NCBI GenBank assembly: GCA_046152925.1
Contig: JBJXFX010000034.1
Coordinates: 1 to 12,503 of the forward strand
Direction of reading: 5' to 3'
Length of the DNA: 12,503 bases
DNA from: CAMAUF01 sp046152925
Lineage (GTDB): Bacteria; Chloroflexota; Dehalococcoidia; Tepidiformales; Tepidiformaceae
The notes under the pieces are model-generated. The model was not told where the DNA came from. It saw nothing but the letters and a program-made list of their open reading frames with translations, and searched no databases. This document shows positions 6,853 to 12,280 of this stretch, in pieces. Every line of letters starts with the position of its first letter. The stretch's first letter is position 1. The position numbers and the translations under genes were made by a program.

Positions 6853-7371
6853 TCAGCCGCCGAAGCTCTGGCGCATCTGGTTGAGCTGGTCCGCGTGGCC
6901 GAGGGAGTGGACGCGGAGGGTGAGGAACCACTCGCGCCAATCGAGCGGGCCGAGCAGGGGGTGTTCCCAGGCGGCCTCGGGACGCGCCCCCTCGGGCGCC
7001 GCGCTGACCGCCTCGAACACGGCATCGAGCGTTACGCGCTGGAGCGAGAGGGCGCCTTCGCGGTCCTCGGGCGCCGCTGGCGACGGGCCGTCTGGGAGTC
7101 TGCCGGTCGACGCGACGGCGGCGCAGCGCGTCGCGGTGTTCATATTGATCCCGGCGACGTGGGTGATGCACTGGAGCGGCGTCCAATCCTGCTCAGACGG
7201 GGGGACCATGGTGAGGAGTTCGGCCGGGACGGCGCGGGCCGCTGCTTCAAGCTGTGCGAGGGCCGCTTTGACGCGTTCGACCATCTCAGCGTTGGTCCAT
7301 TGCGGGGCTTTGGTGCGGACGTAGCTGAGGATTTGGGAGCCGGCGCCTTCGGGGATGGTGAACTGGGTCAT
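6853..7371 (-). CDS. DinB-like (DinB_2/YfiT-type) metal-binding protein
   Basis: 172-residue four-helix-bundle protein of the DinB superfamily, which includes metal-dependent thiol transferases and uncharacterised stress proteins. The histidine triad is present: H71 (CITHVAG) and H155/H159 (RVHSLGHADQL). WTPLQCITHVAG and the C-terminal HADQLNQMR are typical. The start is ATG 7371, with a TGTATCCT extended -10-like box ending 8 nt upstream and no ribosome binding site, so a leaderless mRNA is likely. The P450 gene follows after 20 nt with its own GGAG. The pairing may mean that the two act on related small molecules, but there is no direct evidence. Function beyond metal binding is unknown. 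Confidence 0.85.
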   Translation of the reverse strand: MTQFTIPEGAGSQILSYVRTKAPQWTNAEMVERVKAALAQLEAAARAVPAELLTMVPPSEQDWTPLQCITHVAGINMNTATRCAAVASTGRLPDGPSPAAPEDREGALSLQRVTLDAVFEAVSAAPEGARPEAAWEHPLLGPLDWREWFLTLRVHSLGHADQLNQMRQSFGG

Positions 7372-7379
7372 GGCCGGGA

Positions 7380-7385
7380 AGGATA
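7380..7385 (-). promoter_or_regulatory. Putative -10 box (TATCCT) for DinB-P450 operon, leaderless
   Basis: On the minus strand TG-TATCCT is followed by 8 nt and then ATG 7371. No ribosome binding site intervenes, so the first gene would be translated from a leaderless transcript. Confidence 0.4.
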
Positions 7386-7426
7386 CAGGGCGGCGGGAAT
7401 GGCGTCAGGAGTGGGCGCGAGTTCCG

Positions 7427-8047
7427 TCACGGCTCGAGCGCTGCCGCCCATTCCCCGGCGAGGACGCGCTCGGGGTGCATCCGCAAGCCCGGGAAAGCGT
7501 CGCTCGCAAGCCAGCCCTCGGTGTCGGGCGGCAGCGGCTCGAACGTCCTGCCGCGGTTGGCGAACCAGACGATTCGTCCGTCCTCGACCGCCCAAACGAT
7601 GTACTCGCTCACGCCGGCCCGCTGGTAGGCGCGGAGCTTCGACCCGAGGTCGGAGGAACGGCTGGACGCAGCGACCTCAACGACCAGTTCGGGAGCGCCC
7701 TCCAGGTAGCCGTCCGCGCGTTTCACCGCCGTGCCCTCGCGGCGCATCAGGATCGCGTCGGGTTGCAGCGTGTCGGCGGCCGAGATGACCACGGTCGCTT
7801 CGACCGCCGAACGGACCAAAGGGTGGCGCCGCGCATACCCCGCGAGCCAGCCAGCGATCAGCCCGTGGGGCTCCGCGTGTTCTTCAAACCGGACGGGCGA
7901 TGCCACGTAGACCACCCCCTCGACGAGTTCGGCCTTCCTGATATCCGGCCGAAGCTCGTGGCGGCGCAGGAACTCGTCGCTGCTCAGGATCATCCCGCTT
8001 TCCAGCGCTGGGGACCGGGCGGGTGGGCTCGAAGGCGCGGCTGCCAT
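7427..8047 (-). CDS. Uma2 family endonuclease (PD-(D/E)XK fold, DUF820)
   Basis: 206 residues from ATG 8047. Uma2 proteins are predicted restriction-endonuclease-like proteins, abundant in Chloroflexota, Cyanobacteria and Deinococcota; their cellular role is unsettled. The family pattern is seen: ELVEGVVY (40-48), H61, QPDAIL with D97, LVVEVAASS with E124, then K137 and Y141-x-x-A-G and EYIVWAVEDG. D97, E124 and the following lysine region are the probable catalytic set. The frame continues upstream to 8200, but that would run into the divergent gene, and the ATG at 8047 has a TATACT box 7 nt before it. The DinB gene lies 55 nt downstream with its own box, so co-transcription is possible but not required. 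Confidence 0.88.
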   Translation of the reverse strand: MAAAPSSPPARSPALESGMILSSDEFLRRHELRPDIRKAELVEGVVYVASPVRFEEHAEPHGLIAGWLAGYARRHPLVRSAVEATVVISAADTLQPDAILMRREGTAVKRADGYLEGAPELVVEVAASSRSSDLGSKLRAYQRAGVSEYIVWAVEDGRIVWFANRGRTFEPLPPDTEGWLASDAFPGLRMHPERVLAGEWAAALEP

Positions 8048-8054
8048 GATGCTG

Positions 8055-8060
8055 AGTATA
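8055..8060 (-). promoter_or_regulatory. Putative -10 box (TATACT) for leaderless uma2-like gene
   Basis: TATACT on the minus strand ends 7 nt before ATG 8047. It is the best -10 match in the window (one mismatch to TATAAT). No -35 is visible in the GC-rich sequence upstream. Confidence 0.5.
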
Positions 8061-8095
8061 CGCGCCCGCCCGTCGCCGCTCGCGCCCGTTGCCGG

Positions 8096-8101
8096 TATGG
8101 T
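8096..8101 (+). promoter_or_regulatory. Putative -10 box (TATGGT) for the PPOX-fold gene
   Basis: TATGGT lies 28 nt before ATG 8130, compatible with a short leader holding AGGAG at 8120-8124. With the opposite TATACT box it makes an 82-nt divergent promoter region. Confidence 0.35.
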
Positions 8102-8129
8102 CGTCTCCACCAACCCCTCAGGAGCAGCC

Positions 8130-8540
8130 ATGATTGGGACGCCGCAGTTCGACAAGTTCATTTCCGAGAACCGCTGGGCGGTCGTTGTCAGCCTTCGCAA
8201 GGACGGGACGCCGACCAGTTCGATGAACGCCTACGCCCGCGACGGCGACCAACTCGTCGTCAGCACGCAGGCCATCCGGCTGAAGACCAAGACCTTGCGC
8301 AACGACCCGCGGATCCTCCTCTGCATCATCAACAACGCGGAACCGTTCAACTTCGTCTCCGTTGAAGGAACCTGCGTGGTCGAGACCGAGAACTTGGTCG
8401 AGGCGACCAAGAAGGTGTTCGCCAACATCACGGACGCAGGCTACACGGAGCCACCCAACCTGGAGCAGTGGCTCAAGGAGCAGGGCCGCGTCATCCTCCG
8501 CGTGACGCCGACGCGGGTTTCGGGCGTGATCCGGGGCTAG
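8130..8540 (+). CDS. PPOX class F420/FMN-dependent oxidoreductase (pyridoxamine 5'-phosphate oxidase fold)
   Basis: 136-residue split-barrel flavin or deazaflavin-binding protein. AVVVSLRKDGTPTSSMNAYARDGDQLVVSTQ (about 17-47) is the family's first strands, and IRLKTKTLRNDPRILLCI (49-66) the signature segment before the next strands. The short form fits the TIGR03618-like F420-dependent group, but whether it binds F420, FMN or heme cannot be decided by sight. The start is ATG 8130 with AGGAG at 8120-8124, 5 nt upstream. The frame runs on to ATG 8046, but that overlaps the start of the divergent Uma2 gene and is leader sequence. The stop TAG overlaps the stop of the convergent gene. Confidence 0.85.
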   Translation: MIGTPQFDKFISENRWAVVVSLRKDGTPTSSMNAYARDGDQLVVSTQAIRLKTKTLRNDPRILLCIINNAEPFNFVSVEGTCVVETENLVEATKKVFANITDAGYTEPPNLEQWLKEQGRVILRVTPTRVSGVIRG

Positions 8541-9043
8541 GGGTTGGCCTGGTAGACCACGTCGGCCCGCGTGCGGTTGCCCTGGACGAAGGCCGCCGCA
8601 TTCGGCCAAACGCCGTCGACCGTTTCGAGCTTGGTCCACTCGTGCACGCAGATCCGGCGGCTGATCCGCCACTCGCCGTTGCGGCGTTCGTAGCGGTCGA
8701 CGTATCGGCCGCCCCAGAGAAAGTCTTTGGCGGGCTCGCCATCCTTGGCTGCGGTCCGGTGGCGCGCCTGGCAATACGCTTCACCTTTGGCGGTGTCGCC
8801 ATCCACTTCGATGATCACGTTGCTGACGGAATGCTGGGTCAAGGCGTAGAGCGGGAGGCCAAGCTTCCCGCCGGCGGCGAACTCCGCGGGCGACTGTTCG
8901 GCGCCGTAGCGAAGGCGCGCGTCCGGCCAGAAGACGCTCTCGACGAGCTCGAAGTCGAGGCGGTCGATCCCGCGGCAATACCGAAAAATCAAATGGCGGA
9001 TGTCGCGTTCTGCGAGCAGTGCGTCGATCTCAGGATTGGTCAC
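8537..9043 (-). CDS. SnoaL/NTF2-like protein (scytalone-dehydratase/ring-hydroxylating-beta-like fold)
   Basis: 168-residue cone-barrel protein of the NTF2 superfamily, SnoaL_4-like. RYCRGIDRLDFELVESVFWPDA (21-42), TQHSVSNVIIEVDGDTAKGEAYCQARHR (69-96) and GGRYVDRYERRNGEWRISRR (111-130) are the family pattern, with D27, D30 and H71 as possible pocket residues. It probably catalyses dehydration, isomerisation or hydrolysis of a small ligand, or only binds it; the substrate is unknown. The start is GTG 9043, chosen because GAGGAG lies 7 nt upstream (minus strand, 9056-9051) and the longer open frame to 9358 is antisense to another gene. A TAGAAT at 9083-9078 may be its -10. It converges with the PPOX-fold gene with stops sharing CTAG. 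Confidence 0.85.
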   Translation of the reverse strand: MTNPEIDALLAERDIRHLIFRYCRGIDRLDFELVESVFWPDARLRYGAEQSPAEFAAGGKLGLPLYALTQHSVSNVIIEVDGDTAKGEAYCQARHRTAAKDGEPAKDFLWGGRYVDRYERRNGEWRISRRICVHEWTKLETVDGVWPNAAAFVQGNRTRADVVYQANP

Positions 9044-9077
9044 CAGGTCTCTCCTCGTTGTCGATTGCGCTTCCGGC

Positions 9078-9083
9078 ATTCTA
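9078..9083 (-). promoter_or_regulatory. Putative -10 box (TAGAAT) for SnoaL-like gene
   Basis: TAGAAT on the minus strand lies 34 nt before GTG 9043, leaving a leader that holds GAGGAG. No -35 match is seen. Confidence 0.4.
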
Positions 9084-9129
9084 CCGAACGTCCACCAAGT
9101 TGGATGCGCGCGGGGCGCCCGAGCGCTGC

Positions 9130-9135
9130 TACTGT
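9130..9135 (+). promoter_or_regulatory. Putative -10 box (TACTGT) for the 85-residue gene
   Basis: TACTGT lies 26 nt before ATG 9162, allowing a leader of about 20 nt. It shares the 118-bp divergent region with the SnoaL-like gene. Confidence 0.3.
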
Positions 9136-9161
9136 GTCCACCACGGGGTGCGAAAAACGAT

Positions 9162-9419
9162 ATGAGCGAAACATCGAGCGTCCAAGCTGGCCATGTGGGC
9201 GTCACGGTCCTCGAAGGGGCGACTTCGGAGGCGTTGACGGCCGTGGCCGATTCCTGGTTCGAAGCCCATCCAGACGCGCGCGTCCATTCCATCGATCTCC
9301 AAGCGAGTCCGGTGCCAGGCGGGCCGTTGTACCTCCTCGTGGTCCACGACCGGATCAAGCGGGGCGGCCGGAATGGCTCGCTCGGCCCGATGCTGGCTGG
9401 CTTGCGCCGCTACAGCTAG
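9162..9419 (+). CDS. Hypothetical protein, 85 residues, unrecognised
   Basis: I do not recognise a family. It starts at ATG 9162 after an A-rich stretch (GAAAAACGAT) without a clear ribosome binding site. Predicted alternation of strand and helix: VGVTVLEG, then a helix TSEALTAVADSWFEAHPD, then strands ARVHSIDLQAS and GPLYLLVVHDR, ending in a basic, glycine-rich tail (KRGGRNG...RRYS). This looks like a small alpha/beta domain (dodecin-like or ACT-like size), but no match is claimed. There is no signal or membrane segment. The frame upstream to 9000 is antisense to the SnoaL-like gene and was discarded. The stop TAG lies in CTAG, 34 nt before the methyltransferase-like start. Confidence 0.65.
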   Translation: MSETSSVQAGHVGVTVLEGATSEALTAVADSWFEAHPDARVHSIDLQASPVPGGPLYLLVVHDRIKRGGRNGSLGPMLAGLRRYS

Positions 9420-9440
9420 ACCGGCGCGAGCAGACGACCG

Positions 9441-9446
9441 TAGGCT
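9441..9446 (+). promoter_or_regulatory. Putative -10 box (TAGGCT) for leaderless methyltransferase-like gene
   Basis: TAGGCT is followed by exactly 7 nt and then ATG 9454, with no ribosome binding site between. Same geometry as at 1189 and 8047. Confidence 0.4.
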
Positions 9447-9453
9447 CACTGGC

Positions 9454-10320
9454 ATGGCGGGCCCGCGTGTGTTTGTCCATCGCCGGCCGCAGGGGCGCGC
9501 GACGCGCGGCAAGACGGCGCCGAACCGCCTGCGCCGGGTAGACTCGTTCGTCCTGAGGTACGACCGGCAGCTCATTGCGCGCGACGATGGCGCGCTCCGG
9601 GGCGCGATCGCCGTCGACCTCGGCTACGGCGCGGATCCCTCGACAACCTTGGAACTCGCCGCCCGGTTCCGGCGCCACAACCCTGGCCTTCAGGTAGCGG
9701 GCGTCGAAATCGACCGCGCGCGGGTGGAAGCGGCGTTGCCCTTTGCGGACGAGCGCACGCATTTCCGCCTCGGCGGTTTCAACGTCCCACTCAGCACCGA
9801 CAGCGAGGGTCGCCGCGAGCGCGCCCGCTTCATCCGGGCGTTCAACGTGCTCCGCCAATACGACGAGGCGGACGTAGCGGGCGCGTGGGAGTTGATGGGC
9901 GGCGCGTTGGCCGAAGGGGGCCTCCTCATTGAAGGCACCTCCGACCCCTTGGGGCGGCGGTGGGTGGCGAACGTGCTGCGACGGCGAGGTGCCGGGCTTG
10001 TGCTTGAAGCGATGGTGTTCTGCCAGAGCTTTCGCGTTGCCGTCGAGTTTGCAGCACTGCAGGCGGTGTTGCCGAAGAGCGCGATCCACCGGGTGTCGCC
10101 CGGGGAGCCGATCGCGACGTTCTTCGAGGCTTGGAAAGCGGCCGCCCGTGAGGCCGCCCCGGCAAAGACCTGGGGCGAACGCGCCTGGTTCGTGGCGGCG
10201 GGGGAGGCGCTTGCACGGGCGGGGTACGCCGTCGATCGGCGCCGCGCCTGGCTGCGCGACGGGTACCTCATTTGGCGTCATCCAGAGCTGCCTTCGCCGA
10301 CGGGCTTCAAGGCCCCGTAA
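9454..10320 (+). CDS. Class I SAM-dependent methyltransferase-like protein
   Basis: 288 residues from ATG 9454. A Rossmann-like SAM site is seen: AVDLGYGADPSTT (53-65, motif I), VAGVEID (81-87, acidic end of the second strand), then FNVPL, FIRAFNVLRQYDEADV and a motif of the type GGALAEGGLLIEGTSDPLGRRW (149-170). Similar sequences are annotated as class I methyltransferases mainly in Actinobacteria and allies; the substrate is unknown. The basic N terminus (RRPQGRATRGK) could suggest a nucleic acid substrate, but this is weak. The C-terminal region (about 220-288) is helical and specific to the group. The longer frame to 9373 covers the end of the 85-residue gene in another frame and was discarded because of the TAGGCT-ATG geometry at 9454. 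Confidence 0.75.
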   Translation: MAGPRVFVHRRPQGRATRGKTAPNRLRRVDSFVLRYDRQLIARDDGALRGAIAVDLGYGADPSTTLELAARFRRHNPGLQVAGVEIDRARVEAALPFADERTHFRLGGFNVPLSTDSEGRRERARFIRAFNVLRQYDEADVAGAWELMGGALAEGGLLIEGTSDPLGRRWVANVLRRRGAGLVLEAMVFCQSFRVAVEFAALQAVLPKSAIHRVSPGEPIATFFEAWKAAAREAAPAKTWGERAWFVAAGEALARAGYAVDRRRAWLRDGYLIWRHPELPSPTGFKAP

Positions 10321-10331
10321 AGGCCTGGTGA

Positions 10332-10359
10332 TTGCTCGCGAACCTCGCCCGCGTACTAT
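10332..10359 (+). promoter_or_regulatory. Promoter TTGCTC-16 nt-TACTAT for the stalk protein gene
   Basis: TTGCTC (10332-10337) and TACTAT (10354-10359) are spaced 16 nt, 34 nt before ATG 10394. This is the only place in the window with both a -35-like and a -10-like element in proper spacing. Confidence 0.5.
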
Positions 10360-10393
10360 CGGAGGGTGCGCCCCCGCGCGTGGAGGGTCTGTC

Positions 10394-11293
10394 ATGAACA
10401 ATCGACGAATCGCCCGGTACCTGGCGAGCGGCGCGTTCGTCGCCGCAGTGGTCGCGAGCGTGGTGGCGCTGACCCTCGCCGGAGACGCGCCCTGGGCGGC
10501 GGGTCAGAGTGCGAAGCGGGTCGTCGTCCCCGGTGTGGCGCGCGATGCCTCGGGCGGGGCCACGGCCTCGCCGACCGCCTCGCCGACGAGCACTGCGACC
10601 GCGACAGGGTCGCCGTCCGTCACGGCCACCGCGACGCCGACCGCCACTCCGACATCGACCCCAACCCCGACGCCGACAGCGTCCCCGACCGCCTCTCCGA
10701 CCCAACAGCCGGGCGGCTGCACCACCGTCTGCTCGCGGAAGACGACCCTCTACACCGACGAGTCCGGTACCTGGGTCGTGGGCGAAATCGTGAACCTGCG
10801 CCCGAGTGCCATCGAATTCGTCACGCTAAACGTCGACCTGCTCAACGCCGGCGGGTCGGTGGTGGACAGCGCCGAGGCGTATCCCGACGTGGTTGTCTTC
10901 CCGGCGGGCGGCGATGGGCCCTTTGTGGCGTTCTTCCCTGGGGCGGCCGGGGCGGCGGGCTTCCGCGTGACGGTGCTCTCCTACGACGAGCCTGCCTCGG
11001 AACCGCCGGTCACCGGCGTGACGGTCTCGCTCAACGCCGCGTTTATCGACGAATTTGGCGGGTACGTCGTCAGCGGGCGGGCGACCAATACTTCCGGCGT
11101 CACCTATCTCGACGTTGCCGTCATCGTGGCGCTCTACGATGCGGCCGGGAACGTCATCCGGTCGGACTTCAACTACGTTGATGGCGATGGGCTCGCGCCC
11201 GGGCAAGGGGCCGACTTCGAGATTATCTTCGACCCTGCGCCCCTCGCGGTGGCCGCGACACGGACCTGGGTCGAAGGCGTGCGCCCGGAGTAG
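10394..11293 (+). CDS. Secreted or membrane-anchored protein with Thr/Pro stalk and two FxLYD-like domains
   Basis: 299 residues. A basic N terminus (NNRRIARY) and one hydrophobic segment (about 11-30) form a signal peptide or anchor, so the rest should lie outside the membrane. Residues about 57-107 are a low-complexity Thr/Ser/Pro/Ala stalk (ATPTATPTSTPTPTPT-like), probably extended and possibly glycosylated. A CTTVC cysteine pair (109-113) leads into two beta-sandwich units. The second (about 217-281) closely fits FxLYD: GGYVVSGRATNTSG, VAVIVALYDAAGNVI, GLAPGQGADFEIIFD. The first (about 121-195) has the same plan (WVVGEIVNLRPS, LNVDLLNAGGSVVDS) but is more diverged, so an internal duplication is likely. 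The start is ATG 10394 with GGAGGG upstream; a longer frame to 9929 overlaps the methyltransferase and was rejected. Role unknown; cell-surface adhesion or scaffold is an inference. Confidence 0.85.
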   Translation: MNNRRIARYLASGAFVAAVVASVVALTLAGDAPWAAGQSAKRVVVPGVARDASGGATASPTASPTSTATATGSPSVTATATPTATPTSTPTPTPTASPTASPTQQPGGCTTVCSRKTTLYTDESGTWVVGEIVNLRPSAIEFVTLNVDLLNAGGSVVDSAEAYPDVVVFPAGGDGPFVAFFPGAAGAAGFRVTVLSYDEPASEPPVTGVTVSLNAAFIDEFGGYVVSGRATNTSGVTYLDVAVIVALYDAAGNVIRSDFNYVDGDGLAPGQGADFEIIFDPAPLAVAATRTWVEGVRPE

Positions 11294-11306
11294 CTCGATG
11301 CTTCGC

Positions 11307-12089
11307 TTAGCGGCGGTCCGGGCTCGCGAGCAAGACGCCGCCATCGACCGGCAAGACGACGCCCGTGATGTACCGCGCTTCGTCTGAGGCGAGGAAGACG
11401 ACGGCCCAGCCGATATCCCAGCCCGTGCCCTCCACCTTCAGGAGGGAACTGTTCTTGCGGCGTTCGCGCGTCTCTTCGGGCATCCCGGCGGCGTAGACCA
11501 TCGGTGTATAGACCGGGCCGGGAGCGACGCAGTTCACGCGAATGCCTTCGCGGCCGTGGTCGACGGCCATCGCCTGGGTGAGGGCGATGACGGCGCCTTT
11601 GGAGGTCGCGTACGGCGTCAGGCGCGAGGGCCGCAGCGCGGCGATCGAGGCGATGTTGACGATCGCGCCGCCGCCACCTGCACGCATCGCCGGGATAGCG
11701 TGCTTGCTCGCGAGCATCATGCCCTTGACGTTCACCGCCATCACGCGGTCCCAAGCCGCTTCGTCGACATCGATGACGTTGCCAGGCCCGCCGATCCCAA
11801 CGTTGTTATCGAGGATGTCGAGTCGGCCCCAGCGGGCGACGGCTTCGGCGACCATCGCCGCGCAATCGGCCGACTTCGTTACGTCGGCCTCGAAGGCGGC
11901 CGCGACGCCCCCTTCGGCGGCGACCATCGCGAGCGTCGCTTCGGCCGCGGTGCGCTTGCGATCTACGACGAGGACGCGGGCGCCTTCACGCGCCAGCAGG
12001 ATGGCGGCCGCGCGGCCATTGCCGATGCCGTCGTTGGTCTGCGAGCCCGCGCCCGTCACGATTGCCACTTTCCCTTCGAGCCTTCCCAT
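11307..12089 (-). CDS. SDR family oxidoreductase (3-oxoacyl-ACP-reductase/glucose-dehydrogenase-like)
   Basis: 260-residue classical short-chain dehydrogenase/reductase acting on an alcohol/ketone pair with NAD(P). The cofactor loop TGAGSQTNDGIGNGRA has an insertion relative to the usual TGxxxGIG, as in one SDR subgroup. DNNVG replaces NNAG. Catalytic Ser is in NIASIAAL, the YATSK motif carries Tyr and Lys, and VNCVAPGPVYTPM follows. The D in VVDRK at the end of the second strand suggests NAD rather than NADP. The start is ATG 12089 with GGAGG 5 nt upstream on the minus strand, a strong ribosome binding site. It converges with the stalk-protein gene across 13 nt, too short for a separate terminator. 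Substrate is not predictable. Confidence 0.94.
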   Translation of the reverse strand: MGRLEGKVAIVTGAGSQTNDGIGNGRAAAILLAREGARVLVVDRKRTAAEATLAMVAAEGGVAAAFEADVTKSADCAAMVAEAVARWGRLDILDNNVGIGGPGNVIDVDEAAWDRVMAVNVKGMMLASKHAIPAMRAGGGGAIVNIASIAALRPSRLTPYATSKGAVIALTQAMAVDHGREGIRVNCVAPGPVYTPMVYAAGMPEETRERRKNSSLLKVEGTGWDIGWAVVFLASDEARYITGVVLPVDGGVLLASPDRR

Positions 12090-12280
12090 CGGTCACCTCC
12101 GCGGTTGGATGGCGCATTTTGCCACTGGGCGGACTGCGGGCACCCGCTGGGAGCCGACTTACCGGCCGGAAAAGAAAAATTCGGAAATTCTGCGAGATCC
12201 TGTAATCGGCCTCAGGGGGTCGTGTCTCACTTGGTAGGCGGAGAACAACGTCGCAAGACGGAGGGATCCAGCCTGCGAAG
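12090..12280. other. Intergenic region upstream of SDR, no gene seen
   Basis: No convincing gene is seen in either strand. It contains a short A-rich stretch (about 12170-12190), the least GC-rich part of the window's right end, where a promoter for the SDR or for the structured block to the right could lie. No clear -35/-10 pair was found. Frames entering from the left on the plus strand are antisense to the SDR. Confidence 0.5.

Noticed and set aside
6833..7186. N-terminal extension of the P450 frame upstream of ATG 6832
   Set aside because: It reads as Arg/Pro-rich sequence over the DinB gene. ATG 6832 has GGAG upstream and gives the normal family length.
5612..7324. 570-codon open frame on the plus strand, antisense to P450 and DinB
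   Set aside because: Arg/Gly/Asp-rich translation without any family pattern, opposite to a P450 with all motifs intact. Long antisense frames are expected at this GC content.
9929..10393. Upstream extension of the stalk-protein frame
   Set aside because: It overlaps the methyltransferase-like gene in another frame. The promoter at 10332-10359 and the ribosome binding site point to ATG 10394.
10550..10720. Tandem DNA repeat or CRISPR-like array in the Thr/Pro stalk region
   Set aside because: Units are irregular codon-level repeats within an open frame, not direct repeats with spacers.
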